A stretch of DNA of 19,591 bases from Salinimicrobium sp049687495 (lineage in GTDB: Bacteria > Bacteroidota > Bacteroidia > Flavobacteriales > Flavobacteriaceae): the NCBI GenBank assembly GCA_049687495.1, contig JBAVJB010000046.1, positions 1-19,591 of the forward strand. The letters run 5' to 3'. The notes beneath the pieces were generated by a model. The model saw only the letters and a list, made by a program, of their open reading frames with translations. It was not told the origin of the DNA and searched no databases. Shown here piece after piece: positions 5,990-13,538 of the stretch. The stretch's first letter is position 1. Each line of letters begins with the position of its first letter. The position numbers and the translations under genes were made by a program.

Positions 5990-8239
5990 ATGATTCCAAA
6001 AACATTTAAAGAGGTCATTGACCTGGGAGACGGAAGGACGATCTCCCTTGAGACCGGAAAACTAGCTAAGCAGGCCCACGGGTCCGTAGAGCTTAGAATG
6101 GGAAATGCCGTACTACTTTGTACCGTAGTTTCTTCTTACACCCCAACCACCATGGATTTCTTCCCATTGACGTTGGATTACCGCGAAAAATTTGCAGCAG
6201 CAGGACGTTATCCTGGTGGCTTCTTCAAACGTGAGGCCAGGCCGAGCAACGAAGAGATCCTCGTAATGAGACTTGTTGACCGCGTACTTCGCCCGCTTTT
6301 CCCGGCAGATTACAAATTTGAGACTCAGGTGATGATCCAGTTGATGTCTCACGACGAAGAAGTAATGCCGGATGCTCTTGCAGGACTTGCAGCATCTACA
6401 GCTATTCAGCTAAGTGACATTCCTTTTGAAACTCCAATTTCTGAAGCGAGAGTTGCCCGTATCAACGGTGAATTCGTGATCAACCCAAGTCGAAGCCAGC
6501 TTGCTGAAGCAGACATGGACATTATGGTTGGAGCTTCCGAAGATTCTGTGAGCATGGTAGAAGGTGAAATGGATGAATGCTCTGAAGAGGAAATGGCAGA
6601 AGCTATTAAATTCGCTCATGAAGCCATTAAAAAGCAATGTGAAGCTCAAAGAAAACTTGTAGAACAGGTTGGTAAAAAACCAACTCGTGAATACGAGGTT
6701 TCCAGAACAGACGAAGACATCAAGAAAAAAGTTCGCGATGCGGCTTACCAAAAAGTATATGATGTTGCCAAGCAAGCCTTGAGCAAGCACGAAAGAAGCG
6801 ATGCTTTTTCAGAAATAAAAGAAGAGGTAAAAGCCCTTTTTTCAGAAGAAGAGCAGGAAGAGAACGGCGCTTTGATCTCTAAATACTTCAAGGAAGTTCA
6901 CAAAGAAGCTGTTCGCGACCTTACTCTTAAAGAAGGGATTCGTCTTGACGGAAGAAAAACCAATGAAATCAGGCCAATCTGGTGTGAAGTAGATTATCTT
7001 CCTTCAACACACGGTTCGGCTATCTTCACCCGTGGTGAAACTCAGGCCTTGGCTACAGTAACCCTTGGTACTTCAAGAGAAGCAAACCAGGTGGACCTGC
7101 CAACCTACCAGGGAGAAGAAACTTTCTACCTGCACTACAACTTCCCTCCTTTTTCAACCGGAGAAGCTTACCCGATTAGGGGAACTTCAAGACGTGAAAT
7201 AGGTCACGGAAACCTTGCTCAAAGAGCTCTTAAAGGGATGGTGCCAGATGATTCTCCATATACCATTCGTGTAGTTTCTGAAGTATTGGAATCAAACGGT
7301 TCTTCTTCTATGGCTACTGTTTGTGCGGGAACTATGGCGCTTATGGATGCCGGTGTTCAATTGACAAAACCTGTTTCGGGTATTGCAATGGGATTAATCT
7401 CTCAGGGAGATGATTTCGCAGTACTTTCTGACATTCTTGGAGACGAGGATGCATTAGGAGATATGGACTTTAAAGTCACCGGTACAGAAGATGGAATTAC
7501 CGCCTGTCAAATGGATATCAAGATCAAAGGTCTTTCATACGAGATCCTTGTGAAAGCATTGAAACAAGCTCGTGAAGGACGTCTTCATATTCTTAATAAA
7601 ATCACCGAAACTATCGCACAACCAGCTGCAGACGTGAAACCTCACGCTCCTAAGATGGTGAAAGTGGAAATTCCTGGTGAATTCATTGGGGCTGTAATAG
7701 GACCTGGTGGAAAAGTTATTCAGGAGATGCAAAAAGAGACTGGTACTACTATCGTAATTGAGGAAGTAGAAGACATGGGAGTTATTGAAATTCTTGGTGT
7801 TGACCAGAATGGTATTGATGAAGTGAAAAAACGCATCAAGGCGATCACCTTCAAACCTACAGTTGGAAGCGTTTACGAAGTTAAAGTTGTAAAAGTTCTT
7901 GATTTTGGTGCCGTAGTAGAATACATGGAAGCCAAAGGAAACGAAGTACTGCTTCACATTTCTGAACTTGCATGGGAACGCACAGATAATGTTACCGATG
8001 TTGTAAATGTTGGTGATGTGATCGACGTGAAATACTTCGGAATGGATCCAAAAACGAGAAAGCCAAAAGTTTCAAGAAAAGCTTTACTGGAAAAACCTGA
8101 AGGCTATTCTCCAAGACCACCACGTGACGGAAATCGTGACGGCGGTAACCGTGACGGCGGAAGACGCGATAACCGCGGCGGTCGTGACGACAGGTCAAGA
8201 GGAAACAGAGATCGTGGAAACCGCGAGAACAGAGACTAA
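5990..8239 (+). CDS. pnp: Polyribonucleotide nucleotidyltransferase (PNPase) with RG/RD-rich tail
   Basis: This 749-aa phosphorolytic 3'-to-5' exoribonuclease degrades RNA to nucleoside diphosphates and can also add tails. The domain order is standard: a first RNase PH-like core (about 10-140), a helical linker (about 145-240), and a second RNase PH core with KEGIRLDGRKTNEIRP and DILGDEDALGDMDFK. Asp485 and Asp491 match the catalytic Asp486 and Asp492 of E. coli. A KH domain with the IGPGGK loop follows (about 555-615), then S1 (about 625-695) with VLLHISELAW. The last 45 residues or so are a low-complexity run of Arg, Asp, Gly and Asn, longer and more basic than a typical PNPase tail. Such tails often bind RNA or partner proteins. 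The ATG at 5990 gives the usual MIPKTFKEVIDLGDGR start. It follows rpsO in the conserved order; a strong terminator lies downstream. Confidence 0.98.
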   Translation: MIPKTFKEVIDLGDGRTISLETGKLAKQAHGSVELRMGNAVLLCTVVSSYTPTTMDFFPLTLDYREKFAAAGRYPGGFFKREARPSNEEILVMRLVDRVLRPLFPADYKFETQVMIQLMSHDEEVMPDALAGLAASTAIQLSDIPFETPISEARVARINGEFVINPSRSQLAEADMDIMVGASEDSVSMVEGEMDECSEEEMAEAIKFAHEAIKKQCEAQRKLVEQVGKKPTREYEVSRTDEDIKKKVRDAAYQKVYDVAKQALSKHERSDAFSEIKEEVKALFSEEEQEENGALISKYFKEVHKEAVRDLTLKEGIRLDGRKTNEIRPIWCEVDYLPSTHGSAIFTRGETQALATVTLGTSREANQVDLPTYQGEETFYLHYNFPPFSTGEAYPIRGTSRREIGHGNLAQRALKGMVPDDSPYTIRVVSEVLESNGSSSMATVCAGTMALMDAGVQLTKPVSGIAMGLISQGDDFAVLSDILGDEDALGDMDFKVTGTEDGITACQMDIKIKGLSYEILVKALKQAREGRLHILNKITETIAQPAADVKPHAPKMVKVEIPGEFIGAVIGPGGKVIQEMQKETGTTIVIEEVEDMGVIEILGVDQNGIDEVKKRIKAITFKPTVGSVYEVKVVKVLDFGAVVEYMEAKGNEVLLHISELAWERTDNVTDVVNVGDVIDVKYFGMDPKTRKPKVSRKALLEKPEGYSPRPPRDGNRDGGNRDGGRRDNRGGRDDRSRGNRDRGNRENRD

Positions 8240-8265
8240 TTAAAGTCCTTTATAATTTTTTTTAC

Positions 8266-8298
8266 AACGCCCTGTTTTTATAGGGCGTTTTTATTTTT
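8266..8298 (+). terminator. Intrinsic terminator of pnp
   Basis: AACGCCCT (8266-8273) pairs with AGGGCGTT (8282-8289) around an 8-nt T-rich loop. The T-rich tail runs to 8298. It starts 27 nt after the pnp stop. Confidence 0.9.
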
Positions 8299-8348
8299 CT
8301 GATTTTCAGCATCTTGAAAATTTGTTATAAAAACCTGTCTACAATCAC

Positions 8349-8378
8349 TTGTTTTTATTTAGAATGATTCTACATTTG
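8349..8378 (+). promoter_or_regulatory. Promoter of the TonB-dependent receptor gene
   Basis: TTG (8349-8351), exactly 19 bp, then TACATTTG (8371-8378): a full match to the Bacteroidota consensus TTG-N19-TAnnTTTG. The predicted leader is about 35 nt. The Fur-like inverted repeat at 8359-8373 fills most of the spacer and overlaps the first bases of the -7 element. Confidence 0.75.
8359..8373. promoter_or_regulatory. Fur-like operator inside the receptor promoter
   Basis: TTAGAATGATTCTAC contains a perfect 6-1-6 inverted repeat, TAGAAT-G-ATTCTA. The layout and the central AAT-n-ATT match the 7-1-7 Fur box type (TGATAATnATTATCA). Bound repressor would cover the -33/-7 spacer and block RNA polymerase. 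A possible extra half-site, ATCTAAAT, lies at 8395-8402. Iron control by Fur is inferred from the repeat plus the receptor and PepSY genes; a DtxR-type or other metal regulator remains possible. Confidence 0.6.
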
Positions 8379-8418
8379 CCACTGTTTTTAATGAATCTAA
8401 ATAAATATATCACAAGTC

Positions 8419-10761
8419 ATGAGACTATTTTTACTTTCCCTACTTACGGTCTTCAGCTTTTCTGCGACAGCACAAAATGCCGCGGTTTCAGGAAAAGTGA
8501 CCGATCCACAAAATGAACCAATTCCTTTTGCAACCGTAAGGTTTCTTAATTCGGCGCTTTCTGTCCAAACAGGAACCGACGGCTCCTTTTCTTTCTCCGA
8601 CCTAAAAGCCGGAGATTATACCATTATTGTTTCCTCCACAGGCTTTGACACACAAACAAAAAAATTCAGCCTTACTGCAGGAGAGCGAAAACAGCTTACC
8701 ATCAGCATGGAAGAAGAGTTGCGTTCGCTTGATGAAGTTGTGATCACCACCAACCGAAGGGTTGAAACCCTTGATGAAGTGCCTTCTTCTGTGTCTGTGT
8801 TAAGCGCAAGGGAGATCGAAAAACTCAATCTTACCAGCAACTCCCTGGCCGATCTTATGAACGAAGTTTCAGGACTGGCCATGAGTACCAGCCAAACCAG
8901 TAACACAGGCCAAACCTTAAGAGGAAGAAAAATGCTCGTACTTATCGATGGGATTCCGCAGTCAACTCCCTTAAGGAACGGAAGCCGTGATATCAACACC
9001 ATTGATCCTAACGTGATTGAAAGGATTGAGATCATCAAAGGCGCGACTGCCATTTACGGGAACGGTGCAGATGGCGGGATCATCAACTACATCACCAAAA
9101 AACCAAGAGCCTCAAAAGAACTGGAAAGCATTACAGAACTTAGCTCAGGAATTTCTTTAGTTGATACAGATCACACACTTAGCTCCAAACTTTCTCAAAC
9201 ATTTTCCGGCCGTATTGGCAATCTTGGATATGTTGCTAATGCCAGCTTTAAACAAACCGATCTTTTTAAAGATGCGAACGCAGAGATCATTTCTCCTTCA
9301 TACGGTCTTGGAGAAACAGATCAATACAACCTTTTTGCGAAGTTGAACTACAACTTTAATGCAGACCACTCTCTTGAGTTCATGTACAATTACTTCAGCA
9401 GCAATCAGGATACAGATTATATTACTCAGGATGGCGTTTATGGAGAACGCCCGGCAATTGGAGTGATTGGTGAAGTTTTGGGTGTAGACCAGGGAACTCG
9501 CTATAATCACAACGGGCAGTTGACCTACAACGCCTACGACCTAATTGGAGATACAGATGTCGATCTGAACCTTTATTTCCAGGAGTTCCAGACTGTTTAT
9601 TCCTTCTCCCCTTTCTTCTACAATGTGGAAACCGGCTATGAAGGCGGCCAGTCAATGATCGAATCTTCCAAGCAGGGAGTAAGACTGAATTTTAAAACTC
9701 CTTATACCCTAGGCGCCGATTTTAGTGGGGATATCCTTTACGGCGTTGACATTCTTAACGATCTTACATCCCAAAGTCTGGTAGACGGCCGCATTTGGGT
9801 GCCCCAAATAGATATGACCAACTTCGCGCCTTATGCGCAGCTTAAAACGCTCTACAAAGATTTCGTGCTTAAGGCAGGAATTAGGCTGGAGAACATCAAT
9901 ATTGATATTCCCGATTATTCTACCATCTATATCTATCCTTACGGCGGTACTCCGCAGGGCAATGTGGATGTAGCGGGCGGCGAACTTAAATATGACGCTA
10001 CAACTTTTAATGTGGGAATTCGATACAACAAATGGTCACAGTTCAAGCCGTTTGCAAGCTTCTCTCAAAGTTTCTCCATTGCCGATTTGGGAAGAACCCT
10101 TAGAAGTGCTACTGAAAATACTGTCGGTAATATTTCTTCGGAAGCTGTTATTGCCAACAATTATGAAGCAGGTTTCAACAGCTACTTCGGAAAAACCAGC
10201 ATTAGCGGAGCCTACTTCATCAGCACCTCAAATCTGGGCGCAACCTATAAGGAAGTCAACGGAATTTTCCAGATCGCCCGCCAACCGGAAAGAGTCTATG
10301 GTTTTGAGCTTGCTGTAGACACTAAATTGACAAATAACTTGAATTTCGGAAGCTCGGTTTCTTATACCGAAGGTAAATTGGATTCCGGGGATAATGGCGA
10401 ATACAACACCTGGATGAATGGAGACCGAATTCCGCCTTTGAAGACGGTAACTTATCTTAGTTACAATATCTATGACCAGTTAAACCTAAGACTTTCTCAC
10501 CTGTACAGCGGCAACAGGGAAAGATTTGATCCTAAAACAGACGGTTCTTACACCTATGGACAGGGTCCTGTAGAAGATTTTAGCCTCTTCAACTTTTCGG
10601 CCAACTACTTCCTCACTCCCGAAACCAGGTTGGGACTTGGAATAGAGAACCTGTTGAACAAGGATTATTATCTTCCTATTTCTCAGTGGGACGCCAGGGC
10701 CGATAATTACATCAAAGGCAATGGCGCAAGATTAAGGCTATCTCTTAGCGTAGCACTTTAA
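8419..10761 (+). CDS. TonB-dependent receptor with CarboxypepD_reg-like domain, probable iron-siderophore uptake
   Basis: This 780-aa outer-membrane receptor should import a ligand with energy from TonB-ExbBD. Residues 1-18 form a Sec signal peptide (cleavage likely ATA|QN). Residues 21-100 form the beta-sandwich CarboxypepD_reg-like domain found in Bacteroidota receptors (VSGKVTDPQNEPIPFATV). A TonB-box-like LDEVVIT follows at 104-110. The plug, about 117-228, includes LVLIDGIPQ and the conserved IERIEIIKGATAIYGNGADGGIINYITKK. The rest is a 22-strand-type barrel ending in LSLSVAL, with Leu in place of the usual terminal aromatic residue. No SusD partner is present, which argues against a glycan system. 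The Fur-like box in its promoter and the downstream PepSY gene favour an iron-siderophore ligand. No specific siderophore can be named. No Shine-Dalgarno sequence precedes the ATG. Confidence 0.93.
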   Translation: MRLFLLSLLTVFSFSATAQNAAVSGKVTDPQNEPIPFATVRFLNSALSVQTGTDGSFSFSDLKAGDYTIIVSSTGFDTQTKKFSLTAGERKQLTISMEEELRSLDEVVITTNRRVETLDEVPSSVSVLSAREIEKLNLTSNSLADLMNEVSGLAMSTSQTSNTGQTLRGRKMLVLIDGIPQSTPLRNGSRDINTIDPNVIERIEIIKGATAIYGNGADGGIINYITKKPRASKELESITELSSGISLVDTDHTLSSKLSQTFSGRIGNLGYVANASFKQTDLFKDANAEIISPSYGLGETDQYNLFAKLNYNFNADHSLEFMYNYFSSNQDTDYITQDGVYGERPAIGVIGEVLGVDQGTRYNHNGQLTYNAYDLIGDTDVDLNLYFQEFQTVYSFSPFFYNVETGYEGGQSMIESSKQGVRLNFKTPYTLGADFSGDILYGVDILNDLTSQSLVDGRIWVPQIDMTNFAPYAQLKTLYKDFVLKAGIRLENINIDIPDYSTIYIYPYGGTPQGNVDVAGGELKYDATTFNVGIRYNKWSQFKPFASFSQSFSIADLGRTLRSATENTVGNISSEAVIANNYEAGFNSYFGKTSISGAYFISTSNLGATYKEVNGIFQIARQPERVYGFELAVDTKLTNNLNFGSSVSYTEGKLDSGDNGEYNTWMNGDRIPPLKTVTYLSYNIYDQLNLRLSHLYSGNRERFDPKTDGSYTYGQGPVEDFSLFNFSANYFLTPETRLGLGIENLLNKDYYLPISQWDARADNYIKGNGARLRLSLSVAL

Positions 10762-10773
10762 AAAATATCTTCT

Positions 10774-10808
10774 AAAGGCTGTCAAAAATGCCATTTTTGA
10801 CAGCCTTT
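10774..10808 (+). terminator. 35-bp inverted repeat between receptor and PepSY genes (terminator/attenuator; contains the dispersed palindrome)
   Basis: Two perfect 17-bp arms (10774-10790 and 10792-10808) flank a single C at 10791. In RNA this is about a 15-bp stem with a TGCCA loop, followed by GTTTTT. It begins 12 nt after the receptor stop and ends 11 nt before the PepSY ATG, so it can act as an intrinsic terminator that lets only part of the transcription through. Its core, TCAAAAATGCCATTTTTGA, is the best copy of the palindrome also found at 11868, 13071 and 18843. Confidence 0.8.
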
Positions 10809-10819
10809 GTTTTTAAGCG

Positions 10820-11869
10820 ATGAACAATAGACAGATTCTTTCTTTTCACTCCATTTCCGGCCTAATTGCCGGGTTATTCCTCATTTTAATGGGGATATCT
10901 GGAGCTGTACTCGTTTTTCAGCACGACATAGAAGACATACAATGGCAGCAATACATAGATGTTAAAGATTCAAACGAACTCAACATTGACAAAGGCATTC
11001 AAAGCATCCAAAAAACCTATCCCTACTGGGATACCAGGCTCATCCATTTTGAGAAAGGAGAAGCATTAATTTTTAACCTTCGGAAGCCTACTGCACGCCG
11101 TTTTGTCTTCGTAGATCCTGTTTCAGGTGAAATCATAAAGGAGATCGACGAGCTCACCACCTTCACACGCTGGCTGTTGAAGTTCCATTACTCGCTACAG
11201 GCCGGGCCGTTGGGAAGGATCATCGTTTTTATCGTCGGAATTCTATTTTTGATCTCTTTGCTCAGCGGAATTTACCTTTACAGAAGATCCATCCTAAAAA
11301 CCCTCTTTTTCAGGACTTCTATACTTCGGAAGAACACCCGCAGCTTTTATTCTTCGTTACACCGAACCATTGGGGTTTGGGCTCTTATCTTCAATCTGCT
11401 GCTGGTAGGCACGGGGATTTTCCTCGCCTTTGCGGTGGTAAGATCGGGCCTCAATCCGCCGGCTGCCCCGCAGACTCCTCTTGTAACAGCTTCCGCAGAA
11501 GAAATTCTTCAGGAAATAGGAAAAAGGCATCCCAATTTCAGCCCTACTTACATCCGCCTTCCGCTGAAAAACGGAGCTCCTTTGAGAGTTTACGGAATGT
11601 ATGATGACGATCTGCCTGTCTATTCCGAATTCTTCAACTATTTCGAGGCAGACGCTGCTTCCGCAGAAATAGTTAACAATCAAAAGATCAGCGAAGCCGG
11701 TTGGGTAACAAAGCTTGACAGCATGTTGATCCCTTTACACTTTGGGCAGTACGGCGGTGGGTTTACTAAGATCCTTTATTGTCTTGTAGGCCTCACGGGG
11801 CCTTTTCTCTCGGTTTCGGGATTTGTGATATGGCAAAAAAAGAGAGGCTCGAAAAGAAAGCGCTCCTAA
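10820..11869 (+). CDS. PepSY-associated TM protein (PepSY_TM family), probable siderophore/iron reductase
   Basis: This 349-aa inner-membrane protein has four clear membrane segments, at about 13-34, 132-154, 184-206 and 316-338. The large segment between the first two and the stretch at 212-315 are likely periplasmic and carry the PepSY-type folds (RFVFVDPVSGEIIKEID). Conserved-looking His residues sit near the membrane ends: His10 (FHSISG), His123 (KFHYSLQAGPLGR), His181 (SLHRTIGVW) and His307 (PLHFGQYGG). In the PepSY_TM protein FoxB of Pseudomonas, such His residues hold hemes used to reduce ferric siderophores. By family and position behind a TonB receptor with a Fur-like box, this protein probably releases iron from the imported chelate. 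That is inference. The ATG at 10820 lies 11 nt after a strong hairpin, so expression is probably lower than the receptor's. The C-terminus is very basic (KKRGSKRKRS). Confidence 0.88.
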   Translation: MNNRQILSFHSISGLIAGLFLILMGISGAVLVFQHDIEDIQWQQYIDVKDSNELNIDKGIQSIQKTYPYWDTRLIHFEKGEALIFNLRKPTARRFVFVDPVSGEIIKEIDELTTFTRWLLKFHYSLQAGPLGRIIVFIVGILFLISLLSGIYLYRRSILKTLFFRTSILRKNTRSFYSSLHRTIGVWALIFNLLLVGTGIFLAFAVVRSGLNPPAAPQTPLVTASAEEILQEIGKRHPNFSPTYIRLPLKNGAPLRVYGMYDDDLPVYSEFFNYFEADAASAEIVNNQKISEAGWVTKLDSMLIPLHFGQYGGGFTKILYCLVGLTGPFLSVSGFVIWQKKRGSKRKRS

Positions 11870-11881
11870 AATGCCATTTTT
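11867..11881. repeat. Dispersed palindrome copy, at the PepSY gene stop codon
   Basis: AAAATGCCATTTT at 11868-11880 is an exact copy of the 13-bp palindrome (centre C). It overlaps the TAA stop of the PepSY gene (11867-11869). The outer base pair is T:T, so the arms are 6 bp. No T-run of terminator strength follows beyond TTTTT. Confidence 0.65.
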
Positions 11882-12086
11882 GAAAGGTATCCGGCAAATC
11901 TGCTCTGGAATGCTTTTTGCATCTGATAATGAGGTTATTAAACACGTAATTCCGGTCTTGTTGTAAGAATAATTTTACTCAAATTTATTAAAAAGGTAAA
12001 AATTAATTTTTTATCTTTATTTCTTGTAACATTTCCAGACCTCTTTACGTATAACTAACTACAAGAGTTATTCATAATTAAAATCC

Positions 12087-12092
12087 AAGGAG
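12087..12092 (+). promoter_or_regulatory. Strong Shine-Dalgarno sequence of rpoD
   Basis: AAGGAG lies 7 nt before the rpoD ATG, an ideal distance. None of the other starts I examined in this window (fbaA, accD, rpsO, receptor, PepSY, BLUF, rpe, tex) has one, in line with the general lack of Shine-Dalgarno use in Bacteroidota. Its presence on rpoD is therefore notable. Confidence 0.75.
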
Positions 12093-12099
12093 ACGCTAG

Positions 12100-12963
12100 A
12101 TGAGACAACTTAAGATTACGAAGCAGGTAACAAACCGTGAAACTGCTTCGCTGGATAAGTATTTGCAAGAAATTGGTAAGGTAGACCTGATTACTGCTGA
12201 TGAAGAGGTGGAATTAGCTCAACGAATTAAAGCGGGTGATGACCGCGCTTTGGAGAAACTTACAAAAGCGAACCTTCGTTTTGTGGTTTCTGTAGCAAAA
12301 CAATATCAAAACCAGGGATTAACCCTTCCCGACCTTATAAACGAAGGAAATTTAGGATTAATAAAAGCTGCCAAACGTTTTGATGAAACCCGCGGTTTCA
12401 AATTCATTTCTTATGCTGTTTGGTGGATTCGCCAGTCTATTCTTCAGGCTCTGGCCGAGCAATCTCGTATCGTACGTTTGCCGTTGAACAAGATTGGTTC
12501 GATCAACAAGATCAACAAGACTTTTGCCTTTCTAGAACAGTCACATGAGCGTCCGCCAAGTGCCGAAGAGATCGCGAAAGAGCTTGATATGACCATCAAT
12601 GATGTAAAGGAATCGATGAAGAACTCGGGCCGTCACGTATCTATGGATGCGCCGTTGGTGGAAGGAGAAGACTCTAACCTTTACGATGTACTTCGTTCTG
12701 GAGAATCTCCAAACCCCGATAAAGAGCTGCTTCATGAATCTTTGAGAACCGAGATCGAGCGTGCGCTTGAAACTTTGACTCCGCGTGAGGCAGATGTTAT
12801 CCGCCTTTATTTTGGCCTTGGAGACCAGCACCCAATGACCCTGGAAGAAATTGGCGAGACTTTTGATCTAACAAGAGAAAGAGTAAGACAGATCAAAGAA
12901 AAAGCTATCAGAAGGTTGAAACACACCTCCCGAAGCAAGATCTTAAAGACATACTTAGGATAA
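12100..12963 (+). CDS. rpoD: Primary sigma-70 factor RpoD (SigA), short form
   Basis: This 287-aa sigma factor directs RNA polymerase to housekeeping promoters. It has region 1.2 (SLDKYLQEIGKVDLITADEE, from residue 17), region 2 with RFDETRGFKFISYAVWWIRQ (-10 recognition and melting), region 3 (about 140-215) and region 4 with the helix-turn-helix LEEIGETFDLTRERVRQIKEKAIRR (-35-type recognition). It lacks the acidic region 1.1 and the non-conserved insert of E. coli RpoD, which is normal for Bacteroidota and fits the unusual TTG/TAnnTTTG promoters in this window. The 230-bp spacer upstream holds a near-consensus -7 element, TATCTTTA (12012-12019), and the AAGGAG ribosome-binding site. Two terminators follow, so the gene is a single transcription unit. 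The call is certain. Confidence 0.98.
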   Translation: MRQLKITKQVTNRETASLDKYLQEIGKVDLITADEEVELAQRIKAGDDRALEKLTKANLRFVVSVAKQYQNQGLTLPDLINEGNLGLIKAAKRFDETRGFKFISYAVWWIRQSILQALAEQSRIVRLPLNKIGSINKINKTFAFLEQSHERPPSAEEIAKELDMTINDVKESMKNSGRHVSMDAPLVEGEDSNLYDVLRSGESPNPDKELLHESLRTEIERALETLTPREADVIRLYFGLGDQHPMTLEEIGETFDLTRERVRQIKEKAIRRLKHTSRSKILKTYLG

Positions 12964-12981
12964 CTCCTATTGAAGATGACT

Positions 12982-13009
12982 AACAGTTTTAAAGAACTGT
13001 TCGTTTTTT
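12982..13009 (+). terminator. First rpoD terminator
   Basis: AACAGTT (12982-12988) pairs with AACTGTT (12995-13001) around the loop TTAAAG. CG and then six T (13004-13009) follow. It begins 18 nt after the stop. Confidence 0.75.
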
Positions 13010-13023
13010 GATTGATTGATGAA

Positions 13024-13059
13024 GAACCCGGAGCTGATTACTCCGGGTTCACCTTTTTT
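13024..13059 (+). terminator. Second, stronger rpoD terminator
   Basis: GAACCCGGAG (13024-13033) pairs perfectly with CTCCGGGTTC (13041-13050) around a 7-nt loop. A T-run follows at 13054-13059. It backs up the weaker hairpin just upstream and shields the BLUF gene from rpoD read-through. Confidence 0.9.
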
Positions 13060-13069
13060 ATAAGGCATC

Positions 13070-13084
13070 GAAAATGGCATTTTT
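13070..13084. repeat. Dispersed palindrome copy, between rpoD and the BLUF gene
   Basis: AAAATGGCATTTT (13071-13083) is an exact copy of the 13-bp palindrome with centre G, that is, the opposite orientation to the 10.78 and 11.87 kb copies. It lies 11 bp after the second rpoD terminator and 49 bp before the BLUF start. Confidence 0.65.
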
Positions 13085-13132
13085 AGAACCTCTTCTAAAA
13101 TTCCTATTTTAGCTGTTTTATAACTCAAGATT

Positions 13133-13531
13133 ATGAAGTATGCATTGTGCTATGTCAGCACGGTAAGATCAAGCGTTTCCGAAGAAGCAATAAAAGAGAT
13201 TCTTGAGCAAAGCAGCCGCGATAATAATAAAGAAGGCATTACAGGAATTCTGCTTTACTCGAACGGAAATTTTTTCCAGGTCTTAGAAGGGGAAGAAATG
13301 GCTGTTTTGAAGCTATTTGAAAAAATTAAGCAGGATAACAGGCATTACGATCTCATTACCATCTTCAAAAAGGCCATTTCAACACCCGGTTTTAAAACTT
13401 ACCAGGATCAGTTCCTTAGCCTGGACACCACTTATTCCCCTAAAGATCTTGAACTTTACGCATCACAGGTAAAAAAGCTGGATCCGGAGATCCAACAATC
13501 AGTAAAATATATTCTGAAGAATTTCTCCTGA
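13133..13531 (+). CDS. Stand-alone BLUF-domain blue-light sensor
   Basis: This 132-aa protein is a single BLUF domain, which binds FAD and senses blue light by shifting hydrogen bonds around the flavin. Tyr7, Asn31 and Gln49 have the same spacing as the Tyr8/Asn32/Gln50 triad of Slr1694. The diagnostic segment EGITGILLYSNGNFFQVLEG contains the Gln. The usual Trp and Met of the fifth strand (Trp91/Met93 in Slr1694) are absent here: Tyr90 and Asp92 occupy the aligned positions in KTYQDQFLSL. There is no fused output domain, only a short C-terminal tail with helical character (about 105-132), so signalling probably goes through a partner protein that cannot be identified here. It converges with the 42-aa membrane protein gene, with 7 bp between the stops. 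A one-mismatch -7 element, TATTTTAG, lies at 13105-13112. Confidence 0.93.
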   Translation: MKYALCYVSTVRSSVSEEAIKEILEQSSRDNNKEGITGILLYSNGNFFQVLEGEEMAVLKLFEKIKQDNRHYDLITIFKKAISTPGFKTYQDQFLSLDTTYSPKDLELYASQVKKLDPEIQQSVKYILKNFS

Positions 13532-13538
13532 AAAGGGG

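Noticed and set aside
6410..6790. 126-codon minus-strand frame inside pnp with hydrophobic runs
   Set aside because: The Phe-rich runs are antisense of Lys/Glu-rich PNPase helices, not real membrane segments.
7535..7957. 140-codon open frame on the minus strand inside pnp
   Set aside because: Opposite-strand shadow of a highly conserved gene; the composition is Phe/Asn/His-rich with no domain.
8616..9053. 145-codon minus-strand frame inside the receptor gene
   Set aside because: Antisense of the conserved plug domain; Ser/Leu-rich translation typical of shadows.
10799..10812. TTGACA-like sequence before the PepSY gene as a promoter
   Set aside because: Bacteroidota sigma does not use that -35 motif; it is part of the hairpin arm and no TAnnTTTG follows.
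8419..11869. Polysaccharide utilisation locus (SusC/SusD type)
   Set aside because: No SusD, glycoside hydrolase or sensor is present; receptor size and the PepSY partner fit iron uptake better.
13024..13050. GC-rich inverted repeat considered as an operator for the BLUF gene
   Set aside because: The perfect stem followed directly by a T-run is better explained as the rpoD terminator.
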